Positions 16,158-25,087 of a stretch of 64,000 nt of DNA are shown here, one piece after another. The DNA comes from Streptomyces albiflavescens (GTDB lineage Bacteria; Actinomycetota; Actinomycetes; Streptomycetales; Streptomycetaceae), in assembly GCF_014645835.1 (NCBI RefSeq), contig NZ_BMMM01000005.1:221493-285492 (forward strand), written 5' to 3'. The notes beneath the pieces are model-generated. The model saw only the letters and a program-made list of their open reading frames with translations, was not told the origin of the DNA and made no database searches. Both the position numbers and the translations under genes were made by a program. The first letter of the stretch is position 1. Each line of letters opens with the position of its first letter.

Positions 16158-17354
16158 CTAGAAGCTGAGCGGGAGTGAGTCCTGTTGCCAGGACTCATGC
16201 TCAGTCGGACGCCCCGGACGGTGTTGGGCGTTCTGGTCCACCGCGTTCGCTCCGCGTCCGGCGCCGACGGATCGTGTCCGTGGTCCGGGGATGCGGGGGC
16301 GGTTTCCCTCACGCCCCGGAGTATCCGAGCCGGCCTGGGCGGTCCGATGCCCCTCACGATCCCTCTGGTCGTGCAGGGGTGATGCCATCCTCCCCCAGTG
16401 CCTTAAGGGCCTGGGAGGTGCCCCCATCCGGATCGGGTGCCCCAGGGCGCGCCTGCCGATCGCCACGGCGACCACGTCATGGCGCGTGGGCTTCCTGCTC
16501 GTGCTGGTGAGGGGCTTCTGCCAATGCTGGGCGCCCCACCGGGAGGTGTAGGCCGGGTCGACCGCGACGATGGTGATGCCGAGTTCGGCCGCCATGCTGA
16601 CGAGCCGGTCCCGCAGCCTGGATAACGGCATGCCGGAGATGAGCTTGCGGAAGCGTTTGCGGCGGCCGTGTTTCTCGCGGGTGGTCTGCGTGGTGAAGTC
16701 GAGGTCTTCGACCGCGATGCCGAGGTGGTGGCGTTCGGCCCAGTGCAGCAGGCCGATCAGGGCGTGCCGGACTTGGGCGTCGCGATGCTGGGCGGTGCCG
16801 GTCAGGTCGTAGCCGAAGCGGAGCGGTTCGCCGACGGGGTTGCCGTGCTCGTCCAGGCGCCAGGCGGCCAGATGGTCCGCGTTGATGTCCACGCCGACCA
16901 TTCCCCTCACGCGGGCCGCGGCCAAAGGCACAGTCTTGACCGGGGGGATGGTCCAGGACGCGGTCAGATACCAGCGGCCCCGCACCGTGTCTTCGTGGAT
17001 GCGGTAGGCCACAGCCCGGTTCGCGGTGACACGGTCGCGCCACTGCTCGCCCCGATACGCGAACGCCACCCGAGAGGCGAGTAAGTACCGGCCGTGCCGG
17101 GCGTTGGCCAGGTGCACCAGCGGCGCCGACAGCCTGAGGGAGACTTCCCCGTCGGGGGTGACGCGGATGGTCTCGTTGCCGAACCGCTTGCCGGACTCGC
17201 CATCCGCCTGGAGAAACCGGCGCTCGACCTGCCACCGCCGGCGCCACTGTGCCTCGGTGAGCTGCGCTGCCTGCGGGTGGTGCCTGGTGTTCAGCAGCCG
17301 CTTGCCGCCGCGCACCACGCGCACGACACCCACCCCACGGTCCGCCTGCGCCAC
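16158..17354 (-). CDS. TnpB-like (IS200/IS605-type OrfB) protein lacking the zinc ribbon, 5' end truncated
   Basis: The frame codes for 398 residues from GTG 17354 and stays open without a start codon up to a stop near 17550, so the original N-terminus is lost. Homologous sequence upstream of the GTG (LSLPVGEKGSKRASGGYRTR) suggests that GTG is internal. RuvC-type motifs are visible: VGVDINADHLAAWRLDE (first Asp), AVEDLDF (Glu) and, near residue 295, TRHDVVAVAIGRR in the place of the third acidic block. Between these, where TnpB has TSQxC and a four-Cys ribbon, there is DPAYTSRWGAQHW with no Cys. The last 80 residues are Arg/Gly/Pro-rich. TnpB proteins are RNA-guided DNA nucleases; activity here is doubtful because of the truncation. 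Confidence 0.65.
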   Translation of the reverse strand: MAQADRGVGVVRVVRGGKRLLNTRHHPQAAQLTEAQWRRRWQVERRFLQADGESGKRFGNETIRVTPDGEVSLRLSAPLVHLANARHGRYLLASRVAFAYRGEQWRDRVTANRAVAYRIHEDTVRGRWYLTASWTIPPVKTVPLAAARVRGMVGVDINADHLAAWRLDEHGNPVGEPLRFGYDLTGTAQHRDAQVRHALIGLLHWAERHHLGIAVEDLDFTTQTTREKHGRRKRFRKLISGMPLSRLRDRLVSMAAELGITIVAVDPAYTSRWGAQHWQKPLTSTSRKPTRHDVVAVAIGRRALGHPIRMGAPPRPLRHWGRMASPLHDQRDREGHRTAQAGSDTPGREGNRPRIPGPRTRSVGAGRGANAVDQNAQHRPGRPTEHESWQQDSLPLSF

Positions 17355-17666
17355 CTTAAGCCGGTCCTCAAGGACGTGCAGGCGGCGGGACTTGGCGAAC
17401 CACTCCTCCCGTGTGCGGTAGCCGCCCGAGGCACGCTTGCTGCCCTTCTCGCCGACCGGGAGCGACAGGCGATGACCTCTAAGGTGGCTGAGAGGATCGG
17501 GGGGCTCGGGTCGCTTGGCCGGCTTGCCGTCGCTTGTCTGCTGCCGTGGGACTCAAGGCGGGATCGGAAACGTGCGGGCAAGATCCCGCGGAAGAAACCC
17601 GGAACGGCAGGCATAGATCGACTGTGGTCCGCGCGTCCTTGGGAGCGTTAGGGAACGGGAGGGCCC

Positions 17667-18218
17667 ATGGACCCGCAGGACCACGAGAGATTCCGGGACT
17701 TCGTCGACGCCCGGTGGAGCGCCCTGCTGCGCCTGGCGAACTTGCTCACCGGCGGCGACCGGCACGAGGCCGAGGATCTTGTGCAGATCGCTCTGATGAA
17801 GGCGCTGGGCCGCTGGCGGCATATTGACGACCCGGAGGGATATGTGCGCAAGGTGATGTACCGACAGCAGATCAGTCGCTGGCGGTTGCGTCGCCCGCAC
17901 CGCGAGGCGACGTTCGCCGCACTGCCGGAGGATCTCGGCGTCGCTGACGGCACGTCCGCCGCCGATCTGCGGATCACCGTCGGCCAAGCGCTCGCCCAGC
18001 TGACCCCGCGGCAGCGCACCATGCTGGTGCTGCGCTATTTCGAAGACCTGTCCGAGACGGAGGTGGCGAGCGCCCTGGGCTGCTCGGTGGGCACAGTGCG
18101 CAGCACCACCCATCGGTCGCTGGCCCGGCTGCGCAGTCTCGCGCCGGAGCTGGGTGCCCCGGCTCAGGCCGTAGCCGCCGCTCCGAGCAGCAACATTCCG
18201 AAGGGAGCCCACACATGA
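17667..18218 (+). CDS. SigE-family ECF RNA polymerase sigma factor
   Basis: The product is 183 residues. Region 2 covers about residues 10-75 (FVDARWSALLRLANLLTGGD, HEAEDLVQIALMKALGRW) and region 4 about residues 110-165 (LTPRQRTMLVLRYFEDLSET, then VASALGCSVGTVRSTTHRSL). Length and sequence fit the SigE-type group of extracytoplasmic-function sigma factors common in Streptomyces. The start ATG 17667 follows GGGAACGGGAGGG. It overlaps the next gene by ATGA (18215-18218), so the two are translationally coupled, and that partner is the expected anti-sigma factor. Confidence 0.9.
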   Translation: MDPQDHERFRDFVDARWSALLRLANLLTGGDRHEAEDLVQIALMKALGRWRHIDDPEGYVRKVMYRQQISRWRLRRPHREATFAALPEDLGVADGTSAADLRITVGQALAQLTPRQRTMLVLRYFEDLSETEVASALGCSVGTVRSTTHRSLARLRSLAPELGAPAQAVAAAPSSNIPKGAHT

Positions 18219-19585
18219 ACGCCGACCAGCTGGACCGCGCGATCCGGGACGTCCTGCACACGTGGACCCCCGACAACCCCAGCGCTCCCGCGGACATCGC
18301 CGGCCGCATCGTGCGCCGCCGCCGACGGCGGATCCTCGTGCGCGCGACCGGCGCGGCCCTCGGCCTCACCGGTATCGCCTTCGGTGCGGCCCTGGCCACC
18401 GGTGCGGGCGGCGACAACGGGGCGCAGCCGCCGGCTTCGCGGGTAAGCAAGCAGAGCAACCTGCTGTGGCAGACCACGATGCCCGGCAAATCCTGGGACG
18501 CCTGCACCACCGGCCCCGGCGCCGTCTACTGCCGGGGAGTGGAGTACGACGGCATCGGCGTGAACGCCCGTACCGGAAAGGTCACGTGGCAGCAGAAAGC
18601 CAAGGACGTCAACGGCGGCAGCTCCCCAGCAGGATCGCTGCCCGGTATCCGCGACAAAGTGCTGTACACCTACGCCGATCACGCCCCGGGCGCCCCCAGA
18701 GCCGGCACCGACCTCGTCGCCCTCGACATCGGCAGTCGGCAGGTGCTGTGGAAGCACGAGCTGGCCGACGACAGCCGCAACCAGGCGTCTGCCGTGCTGT
18801 TCGACGGCGGGATCCTCGCCAACTCCCCGACCTTCAAGAGCGTGGCCGCGCTGGACGACAGGACGGGCCGGACACTGTGGACGTACTCGTGGAAGAAGGC
18901 CGATTGTGACCGGGTCGCGATCGGTGGCGTCCCGTACCTGATGTGCTCGCCGGACAGCGAGAAAGCCCCGCAACGCAGCGCCATCGTCCGGTTGGACCCG
19001 GCGACCGGCAAGCCACGGACGGTCGCGACCGTCAACGGCCCGACGGCCTACATCGGCACGGACGGGGATGCCGTGCTGCTGGGCGGTATGGCCGGCGGAC
19101 AGAGGTCCTTCAGGGACTCCGGGCCCGCCACCCTGACCCGCGTCGACCTCAGCTCGGGCAAGGTGTCGCAGTACCCCCTCGACGGCCTGCCGATGGGCGT
19201 GATCGCGGACGGCATCATCCTGGCATCCGGCAGAAACAGCAGCGCCGTCGCGTACTCGGCCAACAACGGCAAGCGACTGTGGTCGCGTGACCTCGGACTG
19301 AAACTGCGCAAGGACTCGCGCGAGCCCACGATGCGGGAACTGGCCTCCGCCGCCGCTGTGGATCTTGACAGCCGGGTGGCCTACTACCTCGATCCGTCCG
19401 GACATCTGGTCGGCCTCGACCTGGACAGCGGTGCGATGCGCTGGCGCGGCCGGGTGCAGGTGCCGAAGAGCCCGGTGGAGGCAGGGATCGCCCCCGAGCT
19501 GATGGTCTACGATCACGGCCTCATCGGCCAGATCGGCGGCGAACTCTTCCGGATCAAGCCCGTGCTGCCCAAGACGGGTTCGTAG
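18215..19585 (+). CDS. Membrane-anchored anti-sigma/regulatory protein with PQQ-like beta-propeller
   Basis: The product is 456 residues. Residues 1-45 are cytoplasmic (MNADQLDRAIRDVLHTW, ending in an RRRRRR stretch), residues about 46-66 one membrane helix, and residues 80-456 an extracellular PQQ-enzyme-like propeller with repeats such as VNARTGKVTW, LDIGSRQVLWKHEL, LDDRTGRTLWTYSW and LDLDSGAMRW. The overlap with the sigma gene and the short N-terminal cytosolic domain suggest that it holds the sigma factor at the membrane and responds to an outside signal. No classic zinc anti-sigma motif (HxxxCxxC) is seen, so the anti-sigma role is inferred from position. Confidence 0.75.
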   Translation: MNADQLDRAIRDVLHTWTPDNPSAPADIAGRIVRRRRRRILVRATGAALGLTGIAFGAALATGAGGDNGAQPPASRVSKQSNLLWQTTMPGKSWDACTTGPGAVYCRGVEYDGIGVNARTGKVTWQQKAKDVNGGSSPAGSLPGIRDKVLYTYADHAPGAPRAGTDLVALDIGSRQVLWKHELADDSRNQASAVLFDGGILANSPTFKSVAALDDRTGRTLWTYSWKKADCDRVAIGGVPYLMCSPDSEKAPQRSAIVRLDPATGKPRTVATVNGPTAYIGTDGDAVLLGGMAGGQRSFRDSGPATLTRVDLSSGKVSQYPLDGLPMGVIADGIILASGRNSSAVAYSANNGKRLWSRDLGLKLRKDSREPTMRELASAAAVDLDSRVAYYLDPSGHLVGLDLDSGAMRWRGRVQVPKSPVEAGIAPELMVYDHGLIGQIGGELFRIKPVLPKTGS

Positions 19586-19606
19586 CCAGGGGTGGGAGGA
19601 GGCCGC

Positions 19607-19637
19607 GCGGGCCCCGGCAGGGGAACCCGGGTCCCGC
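19607..19637 (+). terminator. Stem-loop after the sigma/anti-sigma operon
   Basis: GCGGGCCCCGG (19607-19617) pairs with CCGGGTCCCGC (19627-19637) with one mismatch around a 9-nt loop, 21 bp after the stop at 19585. Confidence 0.5.
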
Positions 19638-19742
19638 GTCGGCCGCGGAGTGCGACAGGCGGGGACGACGGTTCGGCGCCGGGGCCCCGGCTTGGGTCCT
19701 GCCGGGCGGCCCGGTCGGATCTGGTGGCCGGACGCGGCGATG

Positions 19743-21064
19743 AACGCGGCGGCCTGGCGGACGATGCGACGTGCTGTAGGGGTGCTGATCTCCGGGTGGT
19801 CGGTGGTGATGCGGAGGGGCGAGGATCCGAATGAACTGCTCACCTCGTACCCGTATGGCACCCTCACGAAGGTTCTCGGAGTCTTGCGGGCCACGACTCG
19901 GAGACGATCGAGGGGCTCGCCGATCCTCGTCTGCGCAACGGCCGTTGGGGTGTTGAAGCGGACGGTGAGGGCGTCGACCAGGACCACGATGGGGGCGCTG
20001 ACGACGGCGTTCGGGAGCGGGACGTTGATCGCGTTGCGTTGTCTGCGCGGGCGCCGGGGGTGCTGCGGTTCAGTGAGGAGCGCGATCCGGCTGTGCTCAC
20101 CGCTATCGTGCGGCTGCGGGTCATCGACCCCGAGGGGGCTTACTGGCGGCGTGGGGTCGAGGCGGCCACGCGGTGGCTGTGGGAGACTGGCAACGTCGAG
20201 CTGCGGGTGACGTACACGTACGTGACGCCGCAGGAGTGGTCGTCAGTCGGCTCTCATCCGCTGGGGGTGTGGGTGGCTGATCAGCGCCGCTACTACGCGG
20301 CCGGCACCTTGGAGGCCGGCCGGGTGGCCGAGTTGGAAGCGCTCGGGATCGTGTGGTCGGTGCAGGCTTCCGCGTGGGGCGCGGGCCTGGCCGTGGCCCG
20401 CTCGTACGCCGATGTCCACGGGCACGTCCTCCCGCCGGCCTCGGCGGTGTGGGAGGACTTCCCCGTGGGGGTGTGGGCCAAGAACCAGCGCGCAGCAGCC
20501 CTTAAGACGGTTGAGAGCGCGGCGCGGCGGGAGGCCGGGGAAACGGGCCTGACTGCTGCTGGTGAGCTGTCGGAGAGTCGTAGAGAGGCTCTTGCGGAGG
20601 TGGATCCGGGGTGGTGCCCGGTGCGGGAGATCGGCTGGCAGCGTGGTTACCGGCTCACCCTCACCCACCTGCGGGCCGGCGGGGCGCTGCCGGAGCGGGC
20701 GGGCGAGGTGATCGTGCAATGCGAGGACCTCGGAACGTGGATCGCCGGGCAGCGTGCCGGGTGGGACCAGCTGGTCCCGGCGCAGCAGTACCTCCTGGAG
20801 CCCATCGGAGTCGAGCCTCCGGCCGAGGGCGAGACATCGGTGCCGGCGCGCCGGACACAAGGGGATCGGTGGGCGGCCAACCTGGCGGCCGCACGCCAGT
20901 TCCACGCCCGTGAGGGGCATTTGGTCGTGCCCCGCAAGCGCGTAGAACTGAGTGAGGGCGATCCGGTCAAGCTGGGGGCGTTCCTGGACAACACCCGCAG
21001 ACGGGCATCGAAGCCGTACGACCAGCGCCGGGCGGAACTCGACGCCCTCGGCATGCGCTGGTAG
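19743..21064 (+). pseudogene. 3' remnant of a helicase with helicase-associated repeats
   Basis: An intact open frame runs from 20039 to 21064 (341 codons), but coding sequence of the same protein continues upstream: SARAPGVLRF is preceded in frame by HDSETIEGLADPRLRNG near 19890. One nucleotide out of frame before that comes DPNELLTSYPYGTLTKVLGV near 19825. The helicase motor part is missing. The remaining protein has repeated helicase-associated (HA) motifs: HPLGVWVADQRRYYAAGTLE, LEALGIVW, FPVGVWAKNQR, DLGTWIAGQRAGW, and LDALGMRW at the C-terminus. HA repeats occur at the C-terminus of large Streptomyces DEAD/DEAH helicases. Both the missing 5' part and the frameshift argue that it is non-functional. 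Confidence 0.65.
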
Positions 21065-21400
21065 CCCCTTCCGGAAGCCGACCGAGTCACCGACCCACTT
21101 GACGAAGTCACCCATCATCTGCCTCTCCGCCGCCCAGAGTTGAGTACGGGTGCTCATGCGCATCACCACCAGCCGCGGCACGTGCACCCATGGCCGACCC
21201 CCTTTCAGCCCCGGAACGCCGGCTGGGCTATTCCCGCAGGTGTTCACCCCCTGGTGTCCCCTGGTGTCCTCATCGGCGCCGCGTTCAACCTTGACCGCGT
21301 CGTGGGCTGAACCGACCTGTGGCCTTCTTCGAGCAGTCGCCGTGCGAGCCTCCGGCTCCCGGCTCATGCTGGGAATGAGGGGGGTGGGACAACGGAGGAA
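21065..21400. other. 336 bp before the P450 operon, no clear gene
   Basis: On the minus strand a frame reads MSTRTQLWAAERQMMGDFVK followed by WVGDSVGFRKG (about 21155-21065) and then runs into the helicase relic; it could be the 5' end of a truncated gene. No promoter can be assigned with confidence. An ACGGAGG ribosome binding site for the ferredoxin gene lies at the right edge. Confidence 0.35.
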
Positions 21401-21409
21401 GTGGTGGAG

Positions 21410-21619
21410 ATGCGGACCGTTGTCGACCTCACACGCTGCCAGGGCTACGCACAGTGCGTGTTCCACGCCCCCGATGTGTTCGAGCTGCACGGCGAGGAGG
21501 GACTGCTGTACGCCACGGCCGTCCCCGATGACCAGGTCGAGCGCGTGCGCCTGGCTGCGGCGGCGTGCCCGGTGCAGGCGATCCTTCTCGGGGAAGCGGT
21601 GAGCAGCGGTGCCCGGTGA
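21410..21619 (+). CDS. Small 3Fe-4S-type ferredoxin
   Basis: The product is 69 residues. The cluster ligands are visible as CQGYAQC (C-x5-C spacing, lacking the middle Cys of a 4Fe-4S set) near residue 9 and CPVQAI near residue 54, the usual pattern of ferredoxins that serve actinobacterial P450s. ATG 21410 lies 11 nt after GGAGG; GTG 21404 is an alternative start with tighter spacing. The gene overlaps the ferredoxin reductase gene by 11 bp and is the first gene of a ferredoxin/reductase/P450 operon, so it should carry electrons to that P450. Confidence 0.85.
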   Translation: MRTVVDLTRCQGYAQCVFHAPDVFELHGEEGLLYATAVPDDQVERVRLAAAACPVQAILLGEAVSSGAR

Positions 21620-22964
21620 TCTGAAGGACGGCCGTATCGTCATCGTCGGTGCGTCGCTGGCTGGGCTCAGGGCCGCGGAGGCACTGCGTGAGGAAGGCTT
21701 CACCGGCTCACTGACTGTAGTCGGAGATGAACCCCACGCTCCCTATGACCGGCCGCCGCTGTCGAAGCAAGTGCTGCTGGGGCAGGCCACAGCGGACACC
21801 ACCGAGCTGCCGATGCGCATGGATCCGGACGCCGAGTGGCGGCTGGGCGTACGCGCCACTGGTGTGGACCTGCTGGCGAAACGAGTCCTGCTGGAGGACG
21901 GGGAGCCACTGCCGTACGACCGGCTGCTGATCACCACTGGGACCCGGGCCCGCCCCTGGCCCGACCCGGACGAGGCCGCCCTGGAGGGTGTGTTCACCCT
22001 GCGCACATGTGAGGACGGTGCAGGGCTGGCGGAGCGGCTGGCCGCGAAGCCGGAGCGGGTGCTGGTGATCGGCGCCGGCTTCACCGGCTCGGAGATCGCT
22101 TCCGCCTGCCGGGAGTTGGGTGTGGAGGTCACGGTCGCCGAACGGGGCCCCGCGCCTCTGGTGGGCGCCCTGGGCGGCACTCTGTCGAAGCTCGCCGCTG
22201 TCATGCAGCGCAATCACGGCGTGGATCTGCGCACCGGGGTGACGGTCACCGCTCTGCACGGCAACGGAAGCTTCACCGGGGCGGAGTTGTCCGACGGCAG
22301 CCGAGTCGACGCGGACGTGTGCGTCGTAGCCCTGGGAGCGATCCGCAACGTCGAGTGGCTGGCGGACTCCGGACTGGCTGCGGGCCCGCGCGGGATCGCC
22401 TGCGACGCCGGGTGTCGCGCCTTCAACATGTATGGGATCGTCACCGACGACGTGTTCGTGGCCGGCGACGTCTCCCGCTTCCCCCACCCGCTCTTCGGCT
22501 ACCAGATGCTCTCACTGGAGCACTGGGGGAACGCCGTCGAACAGGCAGAAGTGGCGGCCCACAACATGGTCAACCCGGGGCCCCTGCAGCGCCCGCACCT
22601 GTCCATCCCGACCTTCTGGTCGACCCAGTTCGGGCTCAACATCAAGTCGGTGGGCGTGCCCACCTTCTCCGACCACATCGTCATCGCCCAGGGGTCCCTC
22701 GAGGCGCGCCGTCTGGCGATGGTCTACGGCTACCAGGGCCGGGTCACGGCCGCGGTCACCGTCGACATGGCCAAGGCCCTCGACTACTACCGGCATCTGA
22801 TCGAGACCGCTGCTCCGTTCCCGCCGCCGCCCGGCGCGCAGGACCGGCCCATCGCGGCCGACATCACGATCCCCTCCGAGGTTCCGGACCCTTCCGTACT
22901 GTCGCACGGTCCGACCGTCGCGCTCACCGGCCACCTCCCCGACCGCCGGCTGACGGTGGTGTGA
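21609..22964 (+). CDS. FAD-dependent ferredoxin reductase
   Basis: The product is 451 residues, somewhat longer than the usual 400-420. It has the FAD site near the N-terminus (IVIVGASLAGLRAAEALRE), a second dinucleotide fold for NAD(P)H (VLVIGAGFTGSEIASACREL near residue 155), and the FAD-contacting VFVAGDVSRF near 283. The C-terminal domain has FWSTQFGLNIKSVG, a typical reductase motif, plus a Pro-rich extension. It starts at GTG 21609 inside the ferredoxin gene. With the ferredoxin it supplies electrons to the P450 encoded 42 bp downstream. Confidence 0.9.
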   Translation: MPGDLKDGRIVIVGASLAGLRAAEALREEGFTGSLTVVGDEPHAPYDRPPLSKQVLLGQATADTTELPMRMDPDAEWRLGVRATGVDLLAKRVLLEDGEPLPYDRLLITTGTRARPWPDPDEAALEGVFTLRTCEDGAGLAERLAAKPERVLVIGAGFTGSEIASACRELGVEVTVAERGPAPLVGALGGTLSKLAAVMQRNHGVDLRTGVTVTALHGNGSFTGAELSDGSRVDADVCVVALGAIRNVEWLADSGLAAGPRGIACDAGCRAFNMYGIVTDDVFVAGDVSRFPHPLFGYQMLSLEHWGNAVEQAEVAAHNMVNPGPLQRPHLSIPTFWSTQFGLNIKSVGVPTFSDHIVIAQGSLEARRLAMVYGYQGRVTAAVTVDMAKALDYYRHLIETAAPFPPPPGAQDRPIAADITIPSEVPDPSVLSHGPTVALTGHLPDRRLTVV

Positions 22965-23006
22965 ACCACCGACCGTCCCATGTTCTGCCCACCCCGAGGA
23001 GCCGTC

Positions 23007-24188
23007 ATGGACTCCGAGACCCTGCTGGCACGGATCACCGACTACGCCAGCCGCCCCAACCCCTACCCGCTTTATGAGGAACTCCGCCAGGCCGGTCCCG
23101 TCGTGTGGCAGACGGACGGCAACTGCCTGATCGGCACCTACCACCAGATCGCCGCTCTGCTCCACGATCCACGGATGAGCGCCGCCCCCCGCCCCCATGG
23201 GGAGGCGCCCCGACAGCCGTTCCTGCGGGTCGACGACCCCGAACACCACCGACTGCGCACCCTGGCCATGCGGCCCTTCGGCCCCCCGCACAGCCCCCGC
23301 CGTATCGAGGGCATGCGCGCGGAGATAGACCGGATCACCAAGGAGCTGATGGCATCCTTCGAGTCTGGCCAGAAGATCGACATCGTCGACGACTTCGCCT
23401 ACCCGCTGCCCGTCACCGTCATCTGCCGTCTGCTCGGCGTGCCGCGCGAGGACGAGCCGCTCTTCAGGGCCTGGTCCGACGCCCTGGTGGCAGCCGCCGA
23501 CGTGAGGCCCGACCAGGACACCACCGAGACCGACAAGGCCGGTGAGCAGGCGCGCATGGAGATAGGCGGGTACCTGCTGAACCTGGCCGAGCAGCGCCGT
23601 GGCCACCCGAGCGACGACCTGCTCTCCGCCTTCGTCAACGAGCCCGACCCGGCCCTCCGGCTCACCCAGGAAGAGCTCGCCGTAACCGCCGTACTGCTCC
23701 TCATCGCCGGACACGAGACCACGGTCAACCTGATCACCAACGGGGTGCTCACCCTGTTGCGCCAGCCCGAGCAGCTGGATCACCTGCGGCGCGAACCCGA
23801 TCTGCTGCCGCGGGCGGTGGAGGAACTGCTGCGCTACGAACCACCGGTCCACATGCGCGAACGCATCCCGCACGCCGACATCGAGGTAGCCGGCACTGCC
23901 ATCCCCCAAGGCACCTCCGTCATCCTGGTCCTCGCCTCCGGTAACCGCGACCCCAAGCGGTTCCACGAGCCCGACAGGTTCGACCCCACTCGCCCCGACA
24001 ACCAACACTTCGGCTTCAGCAGCGGCATCCACTTCTGTTACGGCGCGCCCTTGGCCCGCCTCGAAGCCCAGACCGCGCTCGGCGCACTGCTCCCCCACCT
24101 CGGCACCGCCAGCCTGGTCCAGGACCCGCCCCCCTACCGCCAGAACGCCATGCTCCGCGGCCCCCGCCACCTGCCCGTCCATCTGTGA
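23007..24188 (+). CDS. Cytochrome P450
   Basis: The product is 393 residues, standard for a soluble bacterial P450. Recognisable motifs: the I-helix LLLIAGHETTVNLI (near residue 235), the K-helix EELLR (ExxR), the PERF-like region with RFDPTRPDN, and the heme-binding loop FGFSSGIHFCYGAPLARLE with the Cys thiolate. ATG 23007 follows GAGGAG. It is the third gene of a ferredoxin/reductase/P450 operon, so the window carries a complete class I electron chain. No biosynthetic gene flanks it, and the substrate cannot be predicted. Confidence 0.93.
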   Translation: MDSETLLARITDYASRPNPYPLYEELRQAGPVVWQTDGNCLIGTYHQIAALLHDPRMSAAPRPHGEAPRQPFLRVDDPEHHRLRTLAMRPFGPPHSPRRIEGMRAEIDRITKELMASFESGQKIDIVDDFAYPLPVTVICRLLGVPREDEPLFRAWSDALVAAADVRPDQDTTETDKAGEQARMEIGGYLLNLAEQRRGHPSDDLLSAFVNEPDPALRLTQEELAVTAVLLLIAGHETTVNLITNGVLTLLRQPEQLDHLRREPDLLPRAVEELLRYEPPVHMRERIPHADIEVAGTAIPQGTSVILVLASGNRDPKRFHEPDRFDPTRPDNQHFGFSSGIHFCYGAPLARLEAQTALGALLPHLGTASLVQDPPPYRQNAMLRGPRHLPVHL

Positions 24189-24670
24189 AAGTGCGGGTCA
24201 GGCAATCACTGACGGCCCTCGCTCCATGGCAGCAACGCCGCAGCCACGAGCCCCCGAACGGGATGGTCCACCGTCGTGCGTGGGCTGCCCCAGGACACCA
24301 CCCTCGGTCCCCCGACCAGCAGCCGGGTGCCCGGTCAGCCGCCCGCTGTGAGGCGGGGCAGCATCCGGACGAACCCACCGCGCCGGCGTCGTCGGGCCGG
24401 TGGGTTCACGCTGCGCCGACGCCGAGAGGACCGCGCACGCGCGGCTGCGCCGAAATCTATGGGAGTCCGCCGGGGCGAGATCATCGGCCCTTCCACCGCT
24501 CCGCCCACGGCAGTCGGTGCTCTTCGTCCGCCGGCAGGCCCTGCGCGGTCGGGGGCTTGCCTCGCAGACATGCTGGGGGCGATCGGCCGATGTACGGTCG
24601 ATATACGGCGTTGGTGCGGACCTCTCAGCCGACGAACAGGCCGGTGCCCCAGACACACCCGGGAGTGCCC
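24189..24670. other. 482 bp intergenic between the P450 and SnoaL-like genes
   Basis: No intact gene is seen. It holds the stem-loop at 24371-24407. The part next to 24671 (GATCGGCCGATGTACGGTCG, then ATATACGG) is relatively AT-rich for this genome and may hold the SnoaL-like gene's promoter. Confidence 0.45.
24371..24407 (+). terminator. Perfect 10-bp stem-loop downstream of the P450 operon
   Basis: GAACCCACCG (24371-24380) and CGGTGGGTTC (24398-24407) pair exactly around a 17-nt GC-rich loop. It has no T-run and is 180 bp past the P450 stop, so a terminator role is only likely. Confidence 0.4.
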
Positions 24671-25087
24671 ATGGCTCAGCAAGCGAACATCGCCGCACAG
24701 ACTGCCTTCGCAGAGGCCGTCGTCACCGGCAACCTGGACGCCCTCGACGAGGTCGTCGCCCCCAACTCGGTCGACCACGATCCCGCCCCGGGACAGACGC
24801 AAGGGCCCGACGGGTACAAAGCCATGTTCAGCGAGCTGCGAACGGCTTTCCCCGACTTGCGCGTCGAGGTCGAGCACCTGATGGCTACCGATGACGAGTT
24901 GGCCTTCGCCTACACGATCACCGGGACGCACTTGGGACCGCTCATGGGGCAGCCGGCGACCGGCAAGAAGGTGAGCTACCGAGGCATGCAGATCAGCCGC
25001 TTCGACAGCGACGGCAAACTCGTCGAGCGCTGGGGCAGCAGCGACGAACTCGGCATGCTGCGTCAACTCGACCTGGCCGAGGTATGA
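24671..25087 (+). CDS. SnoaL-like/ester-cyclase-family protein
   Basis: The product is 138 residues and fits the NTF2-like SnoaL fold: an N-terminal helix (AAQTAFAEAVVTGNLDALDE), VVAPNSVDHDPAPGQ, DGYKAMFSELRTAFPDLRVE, then strands ending in KLVERWGSSDELGMLRQL. Members include polyketide cyclases and many uncharacterised proteins; the VDHDP and RWGSSD motifs are typical of the uncharacterised ester-cyclase group. ATG 24671 has GGGAG five bases upstream. There is no polyketide synthase nearby, so a general catabolic or stress role is as likely as a biosynthetic one. Confidence 0.8.
   Translation: MAQQANIAAQTAFAEAVVTGNLDALDEVVAPNSVDHDPAPGQTQGPDGYKAMFSELRTAFPDLRVEVEHLMATDDELAFAYTITGTHLGPLMGQPATGKKVSYRGMQISRFDSDGKLVERWGSSDELGMLRQLDLAEV

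Noticed and set aside
18164..19987. Minus-strand open frame of 607 codons
   Set aside because: Shadow of the propeller protein gene; composition biased and no start signals.
21410..25087. P450 operon plus SnoaL-like gene considered as a polyketide tailoring cluster
   Set aside because: There is no polyketide synthase, NRPS or terpene synthase gene in the window and the SnoaL-like gene is separated by 480 bp and a stem-loop.
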